A stretch of 64,000 bases of DNA from Styela clava (Eukaryota; Chordata; Ascidiacea; Stolidobranchia; Styelidae), in contig NC_135253.1 in the NCBI RefSeq assembly GCF_964204865.1, positions 20,062,001 through 20,126,000 on the forward strand. Direction: 5' to 3'. The translations under genes and the position numbers were made by a program. Under the pieces are notes generated by a model. The model saw only the letters and a list, made by a program, of their open reading frames with translations. It was not told the origin of the DNA and ran no database searches. Below, piece after piece: positions 1 through 11,736 of the stretch. Position 1 is the first letter of the stretch, and every line of letters starts with the position of its first letter.

Positions 1-321
1 TTCGCTATTTCGGTGAATCTGACAATTTCTGTTGCTGTTGTTTGTTTGTACGTTATTGTTCTATTTGCTATGTAATTAAAACAAACTCTCAAATGGACTA
101 AGTGGAAGCCTCGAGGGGTAATTTGAAGGAGTAATTGTTAAACATGCACATGAATCTATTTTCGTGCTTCGTCAAGTTTTCCGAGATATCTGTTATTCCT
201 GCTTGTTTGGAAATGAAGTCCTTTTAGCTGTAATTTTTTTACAAACTTTTTCCCAAATATTACTGAAAATAGGAAGTTTTATGTTAAGCCTTATTTTAAA
301 TGCAAGGTATTAATATTTCAG
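1..321. other. AT-rich stretch, no gene seen
   Basis: I see no coding potential or RNA gene here. The stretch ends in a good splice acceptor (TTAATATTTCAG, ending at 321), so it may be the end of an intron of a gene that enters from the left. Confidence 0.4.
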
Positions 322-526
322 ATCTCAGAAAAGTCTCCCATTTGCAAAAATATTGGATCTTCCACGTAGAAGCATAGGAACGCTGAAACAACGACTGAAA
401 CTTGGGCGTGCTGCTCGTGGACTGAAAAAACGAATGTCTCGTTCGGACACGACGATTATTGCACCAAAGGCTACAATATCAGCAAGACTGAAATCCGTCG
501 TCTCTGTACAGAGTGCGAAAATGTAA
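322..526 (+). CDS. candidate terminal exon of an unrecognised gene
   Basis: After the acceptor at 320-321 an open frame runs from 323 to a TAA at 524-526, about 67 residues. It is very basic, with stretches such as LKQRLKLGRAARGLKKRMSR, and ends in VQSAKM. A polyadenylation signal AATAAA lies at 741-746. The frame is open only downstream of the acceptor, as expected for a last coding exon. I do not recognise the protein and no upstream exon lies in the window. An 85-codon frame on the minus strand overlaps it; I prefer the plus strand because of the acceptor and the poly(A) signal. Confidence 0.3.
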
Positions 527-1574
527 ATATATTTTCTGTACTTTTGATGTATACCGTACAGGTACCCAGAGAAAGATTTCATTTCACAAATAACGTCAAC
601 ACTATAAAAACATTTGAAGCAACAGAAACAAAAAATAATAATTCAATGATAATTGGTTATAATTATTTGTGAGGGTCGGTATGCAAGACCGGTTAGGTCA
701 TCGAGGCTTCTGACCCATGTTGTATATGTGAAATGAGTCAAATAAAGCATTCGCGATGAAATATGGATAAAAATAGAGATAAAATTTAAAATGTATATGT
801 GCGAGTCAGCAATTCAATATTATAAAGTTAATAAGGCAAGTCTTGATGTTAATAGGTCACATGAGATTTAAGAACTTAGGACTTAATTACATGTAATTAT
901 ATTGTGTATTTTGTTCTCTCAGTTATCTACCACTGGAGCTGCTTTACTATCGGGTAACGTCGGCAGCATTTATCAATCGGGCATTCTTAAACCATAGCGA
1001 GTTATTTGTGATGCCAAGGCTGTATTCGGATATTACTGATCCAACAAATATCTGAAACTTTTCCCCCATTCTTAATTATTAGTGGTTAAATAACCAAGGC
1101 CGACCGAGAGCTGGAGTGTTCGGGTAGAACCTAATGACTTACAATAATTTGGAAATGACAATATTTCGAACTTCTTTATTCATACTAGCATGAATCGTTA
1201 AAATAACTCCATATTTAAACAATTTAAAGGAAGTTTCTAAAAATTGAGAATTGCATCTATAATACGCCTCTGATTACATATATACGCGATGTGGAATTAA
1301 TAGGATATCCGAAGATCGTCGTTTAGTCTGTTCAGTTAATTCAGCGCGCGCCACGGCGATTTGCTAACTGCGCCCCGAGTTTTGTTAAACATAACTACCT
1401 AATATAAAATTGAATATTTTACATATTCAATCCATTATTAATGTTTTATTGTTTCTTATTTTAAATGTTTAAATTCAGTTTACTTTTCTATGTCGTTTAC
1501 TTTGTGTTACGTAAGTTTAGTTAGTTGTTAATTAGTCTAACCAACTAACACTTGCTTTTACATTGTGAAACAGC
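527..1574. other. intergenic / upstream region of the HCN gene
   Basis: No gene recognised. It holds the poly(A) signal at 741-746 that may serve the exon at 322-526, and it would contain the promoter of the first HCN first exon at 1575. No TATA box or other site could be assigned with confidence. Confidence 0.4.
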
Positions 1575-1655
1575 ATGGTTGAAAAGATTACACCAACAAC
1601 TAACAAGGTTCCGATCACTAAATGGTCAAGAAAATTGTATGGAAGCGACAAAGCG
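1575..1655 (+). other. HCN first coding exon, version A
   Basis: ATG at 1575, 27 codons, then donor GCG|GTAAGA. The end of the peptide, KLYGSDKA, matches the conserved HCN segment RMFGSQKA that sits just before S1. It ends in phase 0, exactly what the shared exon at 6092 needs. This is the best of the three candidate first exons by homology. Confidence 0.65.
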
Positions 1656-4600
1656 GTAAGAGTTTTTAATTAATGTAACTTTTAATTAATGTGGTGATAA
1701 TTAGATTGAGGAATGTGCAAACCACGGCCTGCGGGCCAAATACTGCCCACAGCGAAAAAAGTCAATTTTGAATGGTGCGACCTGCGAAACTGGATTTCAA
1801 TTTAATCTGGTTCGTGCGAGTAATTCCAATTCATTTGAGCTACAAAGGTAGGCTTACCATACGTCTCGATTTAGGCGGGACAGTCCCGCTTTCCATCGTT
1901 TTGTCCCGCCGTCCCGATAAGTCAGCCAAAAGTCCCACGTTTTCAGCATAATACACAAACATGTTCTCGTTACTTTTGTTTCTGTGTAGCGCAGCGCTAG
2001 CCCTGGAGGTGAATGCGTTCGTTTCCCGCTGATTCCCATTGATGGCAGACGTATCAAATGTAAAACCAATAATATTTAGTCTAAATTCGAATTATTTGTA
2101 CCGGTATCGTTAACGTCAATTCCTTCCTATTTCCGAACTGAACCCGACAGAGAATATGCGCATGAAATTTCGATAACAATATGGTCAATGAAGCCAGCCG
2201 ACTGAGCCGAGACAGCTTTAAATGTAGGCCTATGTAGTAAAATCGGATGGTATGAAGTTACAAAATCACAGCTAAGGGGTCGTTGTCTTTTGAGGCGTCC
2301 CGATTTGAAGTCACAAAAATATGGTAACCCTATACAAAGGCCATACCTGAGTCCGATTTATTATCTATGCCTATGGCGTTACAATGCCCGTACAGCTAAC
2401 TTGCGCGAAGCGAACAACGCATGTCATAAGATCACTTACAAAAAAAATCGTGCGTTCTAATTCTATGTAATGTACGTGCGCCACGCGGTTTAACCCAGTT
2501 ATTAGTACCTGGTCCTCTTGTATTAAAAGGTTGCACCCCCTGATTTTGATTGGTAGCGTTCCAAGTTACTTTTCCGAGTTTTATTAATTATAATTTCCGA
2601 CTTCGTTAATTTGCACATATACAAGGCATTTTGTTATTTCTGTAATATTTATAATTGGTGACCGTACATTTGAACCCATGTACATTTGAACCCATGCGTA
2701 TATCCACGGGTTCAATCTATATGCGGGTGCTAAAACCCATGGGTTAGGGTTAGTATGGGTTTAACTATCCGTGAAACAAAAAAAAATTCATAGGTGCAAT
2801 AGCATACAGGTGCAATTGTCATGGGTTCAAATGTACGTGGGTTCAAATGTAATGGAACCTTTATAATTTGACAGCCACACGAACTCGAAGGCATCAGATA
2901 ACTTTTTAAAGGCTCTTTGTTAAAGTTTAGAACAAAGTTTGAGATGAGCGTTCATTTAGGCTGGTGACATGATTATATCGAATTTTGGGTAATCCTGTAG
3001 TGTGTGTACCTGTACCCTGTTAGGGTTAGCCACCGATTTTCCCTATTTTAGTTCCATTACAAGTTCGGGGACTGCCTGTGTTAGCCAAGTGAATATACCC
3101 CCTGTTCTTAGGCTTCCATTCCTTTACACAACTTGATATAGAGTGGGCGAACCAAATTAGTTACTTCCATATTGGTTCACACACTTCTGGCGCGCTGAAT
3201 TTTATTCTACATAAATACTAAGTCGCTTCAAAAGTAACGCGTTTGGGATTTGGTCTTGAGAAAATAATGTGCCTTACCTACGATAACTAACACACCACGA
3301 CAAATCGGCAATACTTGTAGTGAAAGTAAATTGAAATAAGAAATTCGAAAAATAAAAGTAATAGTGAATATTTATTTTAAACAAGAACAGCAACTTTGGA
3401 CGTTTCAGAAGTGTGTGTACCAATATGGAGGTAACTAATTTTGTTCGCCTACTTTACTTCAAGTTGTGTAAAGGTACTGAAACCTATGGGCAGGGGGTAT
3501 GTTCACTTGGCTAACACAGACAATCCTTGAACTCGTAATAGAACTAAAATAGAGAAAATCAGAATAAAGTTATGGCCTAACCCTAACCTGGTACACACAC
3601 TACGGGAGTACCAAATTTTGCAAAACGATTCATAAGTCCATTTCGTGTCCAATAAATTTTGACTGTACTACGTATTCCAGCTGAGTCGAAATCTCTTCTA
3701 GAGTCACCAATAGCAACCGAGGATTATCACGCAATCACACTGATTAGCGAACACTTCAAAAATATTAATCGACTATTACAAATTGTTTTAAGAGATTAAT
3801 TTGCAATCTTAATCGATTTTTGAGGCAAATTTGTTCGAGTATTATGATTTACTACCTGGGAAATATATATTTTGCCACTGCAAAGAGTATAGCAGTGAGT
3901 GAGTGTTGAATTGTTGCAATTCTAATACGCAAGGTTTAGATTATTGACAATTAGAAGATTTTAGCCATCGTAATGTAGAAAACGGAAAGTAAATTCCTGA
4001 TTCTACTGAAAATCAGATATTATCTAACAAACTATAAAACAGATAGACGATGTCTGTCAAGCCTGAGCCAGAACAGTTGAGTCAAATAGTCTTTGATAAA
4101 ATATCATGTTAGCGCGTTGCCAGGCAGTTTAGACTAGACTAGAGGGTACTCCCGTACTATGTGTACCAGGTTAGGGCCAAGCCATAATTTTATTCCGATT
4201 TTACTTATTTTAGTTTTATTACGAGTTCGGGGACATACGAGTCAAGACAAATCTGTCTATGCATAGGATGCTAAAATCAGTTTAATTGAAAACGTTCCGT
4301 GTATTTTAACCAGTTAAGTTGTTAATTGGTAGTGATATAGTCATAATTAAACATGATGGAAAATCAAAAATCGCCCACACGATTTTGGCGAGCTGCTAAG
4401 AGACGAAACGAGGTGGGTCGAATTTCAATCTATCACAAGATGAACTCAATGAAAGCTGTTGAGTACACATTAAAATATATATATACACCGTGACCCCCGA
4501 CTCCCCACGTTGATGGAATTTATATTCCGACACCAGCTCCGAACTCCTGAGGAAATCAAATTTTGGTGACAAAAACTTTGGGGTATGCAGGCCTTTAATG

Positions 4601-7600
4601 CAGGCTTGTCCATGAAAAATATTTTTGAGTCCCATCCCAGAACAATTTATGCCTGTCCCATCTCATCCCACGGGATTCCCATTGGAATACAATTCAATAG
4701 AAATTGTTAAATTCAGGTTCAGCGTCTACTAAATAGGATTACATGTACGAATAGACATGCGAAACAACAAAATTTACTGGCTTCGTTAACTTTAAATTCA
4801 TTGCTATTATATGCACATGTGTCCACCAGCCCATTCACAAAGTATATTGTTAATGCTGAATATATTTTGCTCTTTATAACTAACAAGAGGGCTATGCTCA
4901 AATATAGGGACACGAAGTCCAAAACGAAATGTTTTACCCTAATTTCACCCAAAATCAGACGGTTTTCGTGTCCCATGGGAAATACAAATGTGTGCTGTCC
5001 CATCTCATCCCATGGGACGTTTCCCATGCTAATCCCATTCCCATGAACGAGCCTGCGTTGGTGGAATGTTAAGAATTTATATTTTCGTTTCTGTGGAAAT
5101 TTAATTATCACCGAAGTCCAAATGTTCTCACTGGATTTTAAAAATTTATCATATTTTTGTCAACACCGGCTAAGCAAATATATTAAAAGCGATATTTCTG
5201 TAATTTTCAGCGAAATAGTCCGGACATGCGACTATTGCTAAGTTTTTCAATTTATACTTTTGGAACTTCTGTGCAAAACCCCTGCCAACGCTCAAAATAA
5301 AAAACTTAGTAATTATCCAGTTAGGGTTATGATCGCAGATTGCGCTAAAAATTCAAATTTTTCATTCATTCCTAACTGGATAATACTTACCTGCCATCAA
5401 TGAACCCCGTGGTGAGTCCGGTAATCCAAAACATATCCGCTAGGTGATGCTCAGAAATCGTAGAGTTTATTTTGGAATCGCCAGAAGTGCACAAAAATGC
5501 GCACAACCTGAACATAGTATGTGTGTAAAGGTTTGGGTTCAGGTTGTGCGACATCTTGGTGCACATAGTTCTGGAGCGCCGCTTATTGTATGAATAGTGA
5601 ATTATCCGAATCGTAATTTTCACAATTCATTAACTAATATTAAACGCACACAACAATCTATTTATGTTATTTTGTCCAACTCTCTAATATTTCCGATTTT
5701 TCTCATTTCACTTAGGATGGGATCGGATACGTTTTCTAGAGTTATTCCGGGAGAGAAAAGAAAGTCGGTAAGCCGGTAATCATATGGCGAACCACGGTCT
5801 CTCGTCCGGTTACCAGTCCATGTCGGGTATGGGATTAGTTGGCTAGTTATTTATTTTCGGGAGCATGGACTTGATTTCACTTCAACTAGTTAATCCGCAA
5901 GAAAGACGTAAATCCAAATCCAATGATATGCGAGACTATTGCAATATTCTCCGCTATCTCATGGAAAGTTCACGCAAATGCCAAATCAAATTTTTGCGCC
6001 AAAATATTGGTAAATTTAAAATGAGTGGCGGAGTTCCATCTACCCAGGTCAACTATGAAATGTCAATAGCTATTTCTCTTATACTTTACAGGTAATGCAT
6101 GAACATGAGCGACTTATGAAAGCTGGATTTGTTATTCATCCTTTCAGTAATTTTCGATTGACTTGGGACGTTTTATCAGCTATTTTGATCCTGGCAAATA
6201 TCGTCATAATTCCAATGGACATTGCTTTTTCTACGTGAGTACATTAGGGCATACTGTAAAGGTAAGATCGGGCCAAAACTTCCAGCCCGGCCCGATCCAG
6301 GCCCGTGGGTATTAAACCAGACCCGAGCCCGACTAATTTGCAGGCCCGAAGCGAACCCGAAAATTCATATTTTATTTAAGAGTTTATTGAATTGTCATTG
6401 CAAGAGTTTAGTATGTGTCGTGTTGATGAGGCAACGCCTCATTTAAAAAAAAGTCAGTGATAGAGAAGCCCGACCCGACCTGAACGTAATGATTGACATT
6501 TCAGGCCCGAGCCCGACCCGAAATTTGGGCTTCAGATCTCAGCTCTAGGACATAGGTCCTTAAAGTGCTTCATACGGAAACCCAGGGCTCTGTGCGAGAA
6601 ACCTATGGTCACCAAGAACTATTCGTTTACTTATTAAAATACTGACGTGGCTAAATTTGTAACTTTTCGAAGATATGGATACTGCTTTTTTTGCGCGAGT
6701 ACATTAGGGTTCTATTCACATGGCTAACAACTCGGGGAAAATGACACCCAATCCCGAATTCGAATGATTCAGAAACGATTTTAATTCAGACTCTCGATTA
6801 CGGAAAGACTAAGAGAATCTAGGTTAGAGAAAACTTTGACTCTAACCAGCTACGAGGGAACCCTAGGGAAGTTTAATTTTGATGACGGAAATTTTGGCGC
6901 ATGCCGCATGCAAGGCTTTTTTACTAGTCTCTTGAGAATGCTCAGTCAACTCAATGCTTTTTAGATTCCTGACTTTGAATATGACTATAAAATAATGAGT
7001 ACTTTCGACTAAGACTACAGAAAATTACGACTACGACTGCAATTCTCAGTTCAGGAGAGTTTGACAATAGTACCTCGGCTCAACCTCCAATATTAATAAG
7101 AACTCCGATTCACATGAATGTTCTTGCATAAGCAAACTTGAGAATTAGATTTCGTAAATCATCAAACATTAAAGCTGACATTGCTAACGAATATTAGCTC
7201 TGGGTTCCCAAATCACGCCTTCAAATAAACCTCAAATTTCTCAGCATAACGTCATGAGAAGTTTTGTCGCATGACATTAAGATGTTTTGAAAATTTCACC
7301 ACTTTATCGAAGTCTGAAATGAGCTAACGATAACTTATATACCAAAAATAAGTATCCCCTTGAACAACTTTTTATGAAGAATGTAATCTTTTTCTATTCT
7401 CCCACAGGGCAGAAGAAGACATTCGCAGCGTCGTCTTCAAACTGATATCTGACATGTGGTTCATGGCGGATATCATTTTGAACTTTCGAACTGGAATAAA
7501 AACAGACGGCGGTGACAAAACAACCGTCGAGCTTGAACCTAGGAAGATCGCTAAACTGTAAGTTTGGAGCATATTTCTTTGATTCACATAAAAATCAATC

Positions 7601-10600
7601 GCTGGTTTTCAATTAAGTTGGATCATGAGTATGTTTAGGTCACATTATCAGGTCCCAAAAACTAAAAATGAATGTTCAGAATAACTTAACAAAAAAGATG
7701 AAGAAGACCGATGAATTGCCGGAAACTCGGTGTTATTTTATTGCTAAACTTGAAGATAGACAAAGTAAAAGCTTCAAATATGCGCTGTGCTCTGATTAAA
7801 GACAGATGTGTACTCCCGTAGTATATGTACCAGGTTAGGGTTAGGCCATAATTTTAATCCGATTTTCCTTATTTTAGTTCTGTTACGTGTTCGGAGATTG
7901 TCTGTGTTAGCCAATTGAATATACCCCCTGCCCATAGATTTCAGTCCATTTACACAACTTTATGTAAAGTAGGCGAACAAAATCAGTTACCTCTATATAT
8001 ATTGGAGCGTCGCTTTTGGAGCGTCACTTTTGGAGCGTCGATGTGTGATCATATTATGATATCATACACACTTTCTCGACCTTCATATCATCCTCTATAA
8101 ATTCGGAATTTCTTGTTTTAAATTTAAAAATGAACCTTTATGCCAGTTTTTCAATTCTGTTTGTTAGTTGTAATCAAAGAATTAAATCAGCATAAACCTT
8201 TTCAGATATATTCGCCGATGGTTCTTCATTGATCTGATCGCTTCCTTGCCATTTGACTTCATCGTTCGTCTATTTCTCGATACTAAAAGAAGCAAGGCAG
8301 TAAGGTTTCTTAGAATCGGGAAAGCAGTTGCTCTCGTAAAAGTTGCGAGAGTACCAAGGTACGTCAATTCCTATTGATTATACTTGACTCAAGTCTATAT
8401 TTGCCAATCGACAAACTTACTCGCGACGCAGCCATTCAATTTTGCAGCCGCTCAGGCAATTTAAACAAGATTTGCACTTGAGTGATGAGATACATATTGT
8501 ATTTCTTCCCTGCATCGAACCCGTTGTCTTCAAATAGTTCTTGCCATGCAAATCGCTTTTGGGGCCATATACTTACTCCCCATCTATACTCTAGTTAGTT
8601 CTTAGTTCTAAACAAAGTCTTTACGAAGATGGGTTTTATTTGTGGGTTCCTGTTGTGCATGCGCTGTCAGTAATTTCGTCGACTGTCAAAGAACTGTAAT
8701 CTGACTTTGGACAGTCTTAGTCCAATTTTTATTGGTGGTGCAACTTGATTTAATAATGTCAACCCGCGTTCACATATTTTTTCTGTTTTTCTATCGCCTT
8801 TGTTTGCGTTGTTCATATTTTGGTTCTGTTTAATAGACGAAATACCAAATATCGTATATTTGTCTGCTTGACAAGCAATAATCTTTCACAGGCTTATCCG
8901 TGGTATTCATCATTGGGAAGAAATCTTCAATCTCCAATACGATTTCGCCGTGTCAATGATGAGGTTCGCCTATCTGGTCTTCTTTATATTCATGACTTGT
9001 CATATCAATGGATGCTTACAGGTATTTTTCAACCCTTATCTATCTAGCATGCGATTAACTTGGGGCTGGTGATCCAAGCCCCCATGACCACAACATCGAT
9101 CGCAATAATATCGCGTATCAGTAGTGTACACTAGGGGAGTGCAACCTTTCATAAAGGAGGGCCAGATGAAATAACTGGGTGAAACCGCGGGCCGCACCTT
9201 TATCATAAGCTTTCTAGTAGTTGCAGCTCAAAAATTTTGGTTATTGATCTTATGCTTCGCACAAGCTAGCTGTTAGGGTATTGTAAAGTCATAGGCATAT
9301 ATGATACATTGGACTCGGGTATAGGGTTTGGAATTACTACTAAATTAAAAACTCGTTTCGCGGGCCGCAAGATTTTTCCTTGAGGGCCGCATTTGGCGCG
9401 CAGACCTCAGGTTGCACACTCCTGGTCCACAAAAAAACACGAGAATTTACGATTCAAAATAAATGTCTCTTCCACCTTTTATTTAAATAGGTATTTGTGT
9501 ATAACGTTGTTCAGGGTGGCGGTAAAATAATCTACTAAAGTCCTCGGTGTTTTTAAGATCGTATATAAGGGGTTAAAAGAACCACAGTTATACAGGATGT
9601 GACTAAAAAAGGATTAACATTCATAAAATTAATCATCAATTGAATGATTATAAATCTTTCTGGCTATTTTGAATGTTAAGTTAGGACGCCTGAAATGTCT
9701 TCTCTTTTGTTGCTTTTCAGTACATGGTTCCAATGTTCTACGATTTTCCCGAGGATACCTGGGTTCGTATGAGAGGATTGGATCATCCTAACGTTACATG
9801 GTGGGAAGCCTACTCATGGTCGCTTTTCAAAAGCACAAGTCAGATGTTATGCCTAGGTAGCGTGGGAACTATTTGTTCTGTACAATGTACTATTTGTGTA
9901 CGTTACTACGATATAGCAGTGACACGGGCAAATTACGGCTTGCGGGCCAAATCCGACCCGCTGGGTAATTCAATCTGTCCCGCCTGATGATGCCACAACC
10001 AAACTAAAATCAAATTTTGATGTTTATTTTTATTCATCGAAAACAAAATTACAAAGTGGAGAATTACGATATTTTTATTAAATATTCATTTTATACTCAC
10101 GATATAAACCGATATCCATTTATTTATGAATAACACGTTTTTATTTAAAAGAAACTGCTGGGTCTTATTTTAAGGGGAGGCTCATATTAAAATCATTTTT
10201 AAATATCAGGCTAGGTCTTATTTTCGGGGAAACACGGTATTACTTTTTCCTCTGCTCAGAATAGTCAAAGACAAATTTAAATGTAACTACACTGTTTTTT
10301 AATGCTCGTGCAATCTATATTTCTACAATCCATACAGGTTACAGCCAGATTATTCCAGTCGGAATGGTTGATCTATGGATGACAATGCTGAGTCAGATTA
10401 CTGGAGCAATTATTTTTGCCATATTTATTGGTAATGCTATTAACCTTATGGAAGAAATGGACGCCTCTAAGAACGCATTCAAGATGAAAATTAACCAGGT
10501 ATGTAAGAGTAAATTTTGAAATTATACCAGGATTGAATGGAATTACATTGTAGGCTACTGACTGTCAACGATGAAAACTCGTTTGTTCAAGATTGCGAAA

Positions 10601-11736
10601 TAGGCTATAGCCATTGTTGCCAGGGGAACCAAGGAGTCGATCTGTATAGTTTTCAAACAATTCTTTGCTGAGAGCAATTTGAACCAAATTGTCTGTTGCA
10701 ATTGAAAATGGTTCTTAATTACGGTGTCATTACCGTACTAGTATATATATACACAAACACGAAGTCATTCATGGACTTCCGATGGAGACAATGCTGGCAC
10801 GCAATACTCTTTACAAGTTGTACATGTGCTTGGGAAATCTCCAGACAAGTTAATATTTATCACGCATTCCTGAATTTCACACAGATACAAGAGTACCTGG
10901 GATTTCGTAGAATTCCCATCAAACTGCGCCGAAAAGTTCTTGATTACTGCGAAATGCGATTTCAAGGAAAGCTATTCGATGAACATCAAATTCTAAAGGA
11001 ATTGAGTCCTTCGCTACGGCGTGAGGTTGTTTGGTACAATACATCCGTTTTAATACAATCTGTTCCTCTGTTTGAAGAAGTTAGCGATGAATTCGTGTAT
11101 GAACTTGGATACGTTTTGAAATACTCTGTTTACATGCCGCAAGATGTGAGTATAGAGCTAACTGTTTGAAATTCTTCGTTGTCTTGGTTACAAGATCTGT
11201 ATGGAGTATAGAAACAACCACTTAAAATTCCTAGTCGTTTTAACGCTGCCCGAAAAATATATTCACAAATTTTGCCTAGATCCCGGACGGACCAAAGTCG
11301 TGTTCTACTATGTGATTCGGTTGTCCCATCGGCTTTCCTTTCTTTTAAATAGGAAAAATTTGAATTTTTCATATTCATGTATAGTTAACCTAGAAATATA
11401 CAGTATTTTTTTCTTCAGAAAATTGTCAAGGAAGGAACAAAAGCTCTTCATATGTTTTTCATTAGCCGGGGTGAGGTAGAAATTCGTTCTTCCACATTTG
11501 TCAATTACCTGTCAGACGGTGGGCACTTCGGAGAGTCTTGTCTGTTCAGTTCTGAAATGCGTAGGTCCGCTGATGTCACAGCTTTGACCACGGTTCACAT
11601 TTACATGCTGCACAGATGCGATTATGTGAAGGTTTTGGCAAGATTTCCAGACGAGGCTGACAGGATTAGAAATTTCAGTCGCAGAATACGCGACATTTCG
11701 TCAAGATATGACTTCATTAGAAATCACAATTTCTAG
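1575..11736 (+). CDS. HCN-type (hyperpolarisation-activated, cyclic-nucleotide-gated) cation channel with GYS filter
   Basis: A membrane channel of the HCN family (voltage-sensor domain, pore, C-linker, cyclic-nucleotide-binding domain), normally carrying a mixed Na+/K+ pacemaker current modulated by cAMP. Exons: a first exon (1575-1655, or alternatives at 4353 or 5717), then 6092-6234, 7408-7557, 8206-8358, 8892-9021, 9721-9856, 10338-10498, 10885-11145 and 11419-11736. All junctions are GT-AG and all phases fit, giving about 510 residues with the 1575 start. Family landmarks: HERLMKAGFVIHPFSNFR before S1; S3 DMWFMADIILNFRTG; S4 with spaced R/K (VRFLRIGKAVALVKVARVPR); LIRGIHHWEEIFNLQYD leading to S5; CHINGCLQ; pore turret with NVT glycosylation site; C-linker FRRIPIKLRRKVLDYCEMRF; CNBD HFGESCLF...RRSADV, keeping the Glu and the Arg-Ser of the phosphate-binding cassette. 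The filter reads LCLGYS instead of LCIGYG (residues about 265-267, split across exons 9721-9856 and 10338-10498). The protein ends soon after the CNBD, so the long C-terminal tail of vertebrate HCNs is absent. Poly(A) signal AATAAA near 11826. Confidence 0.9.
1708..2542. mobile_element. hAT-like MITE (family with GGCC-CGGGCC ends), split by a second MITE
   Basis: The left end GAGGAATGTGCAAACC and the right end GGTTGCACCCCCTG are inverted. The body matches the elements at 9131-9425 and 19437-19755, including a shared stretch around GAGTCCGATTTATTATC and its relative at 9131-9425. A 484-bp element at 1849-2332 is nested inside it. It lies in the HCN intron between first exons A and B. Confidence 0.6.
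1849..2332. mobile_element. non-autonomous hAT element nested in another MITE
   Basis: Terminal inverted repeats TAGG(C/G)TTACCATA at both ends, flanked by a perfect 8-bp duplication TACAAAGG (1841-1848 and 2333-2340). An 8-bp duplication and this end sequence are hAT hallmarks. No transposase is visible. Confidence 0.8.
2664..2850. mobile_element. small palindromic MITE with doubled ends
   Basis: The left end contains GTACATTTGAACCCATG twice, and the right end contains its inverse twice (CATGGGTTCAAATGTAC with one variant base). No coding capacity. It lies in the same HCN intron. Confidence 0.6.
2988..3612. mobile_element. foldback MITE, family A (long inverted arms)
   Basis: Two arms of about 200 bp are inverted copies: GTAGTGTGTGTACC plus a TTAGGGTTAG segment and TTCGGGGACTGCCTGTGTTA on the left, and the complement ending CACACACTACGGGAGTACC on the right. 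Between the arms lie about 200 bp of unrelated AT-rich DNA. Related pieces occur at 4144-4235, 7808-8045 and 14121-14316, so this is a dispersed family. Confidence 0.7.
4144..4235. repeat. fragment of foldback MITE family A
   Basis: GGTACTCCCGTACTATGTGTACCAGG followed by the TTCGGGGAC segment matches one arm of the element at 2988-3612. Only one end is present. Confidence 0.65.
4353..4412 (+). other. HCN first coding exon, candidate version B
   Basis: ATGATGG opens a 20-codon frame rich in basic residues (RFWRAAKRRNE), followed by a donor GAG|GTGGGT. It ends in phase 0, so it can join the shared exon at 6092 in frame. Homology to known HCN N-termini is weak, so it rests on start, donor and phase. 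Confidence 0.4.
4606..5050. repeat. MITE-like repeat with CATGGGA motifs
   Basis: CTGTCCCATCTCATCCCA occurs at about 4650 and again at about 4999, with several CCCATGGGA palindromes between and a CCATG..CATGGG arrangement at the ends. This looks like a decayed non-autonomous element in the HCN intron. The 130- and 81-codon frames that cross it are read-through of the repeat. Confidence 0.4.
5308..5390. repeat. short palindromic repeat, family B
   Basis: AGTAATTATCCAGTTAGGGTTA on the left is matched by the inverted CCTAACTGGATAATACT on the right, around a core with GATTGCGCTAAAAATTC. Related copies lie at 13800-13893 and 15771-15867. Confidence 0.6.
5717..5767 (+). other. HCN first coding exon, candidate version C (or internal 5' exon)
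   Basis: ATG at 5717, 17 codons (DTFSRVIPGEKRKS), then donor TCG|GTAAGC. It resembles the HCN segment NKFSLRMFGSQKA and ends in phase 0 for the exon at 6092. An acceptor-like CACTTAG lies directly before it, so it could instead be an internal exon. No upstream exon of matching phase was found: version B does not join it in frame. Confidence 0.45.
6259..6547. mobile_element. GC-rich MITE with GCCCGACCCG repeats in HCN intron
   Basis: CGGGCC / GGCCCGAGCCCGACCCG blocks near both ends (about 6260-6360 and 6467-6530) surround AT-rich DNA and differ sharply in base content from the intron. The blocks are in part inverted. No transposase; exact ends not fixed. Confidence 0.45.
7808..8045. repeat. 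copy of one arm of foldback MITE family A
   Basis: Starts GTACTCCCGTAGTATATGTACCAGG and runs through the same TTAGGGTTAGGCC, GTCTGTGTTAGCCAA and ATATACCCCCTG blocks as the element at 2988-3612. It lies in the HCN intron between exons 7408-7557 and 8206-8358. Confidence 0.7.
9131..9425. mobile_element. hAT-like MITE, same family as 19437-19755
   Basis: Ends CTAGGGGAGTGCAACC and GGTTGCACACTCCTGG are inverted; the body contains ACCGCGGGCCGCAC and GGGCCGCATTTGGCG. It sits in the HCN intron between exons 8892-9021 and 9721-9856. A fragment of the same family also lies at about 9925-9985. Confidence 0.65.

Noticed and set aside
4719-5111. 130-codon minus-strand frame in the HCN intron
   Set aside because: Lies over a CATGGGA-rich MITE-like repeat, has no domain and is overlapped by another spurious frame.
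10696-11169. 157-codon frame read as one exon from 10696
   Set aside because: The part before 10885 is intron: family similarity begins exactly after the acceptor TTTCACACAG and ends at the donor at 11145.
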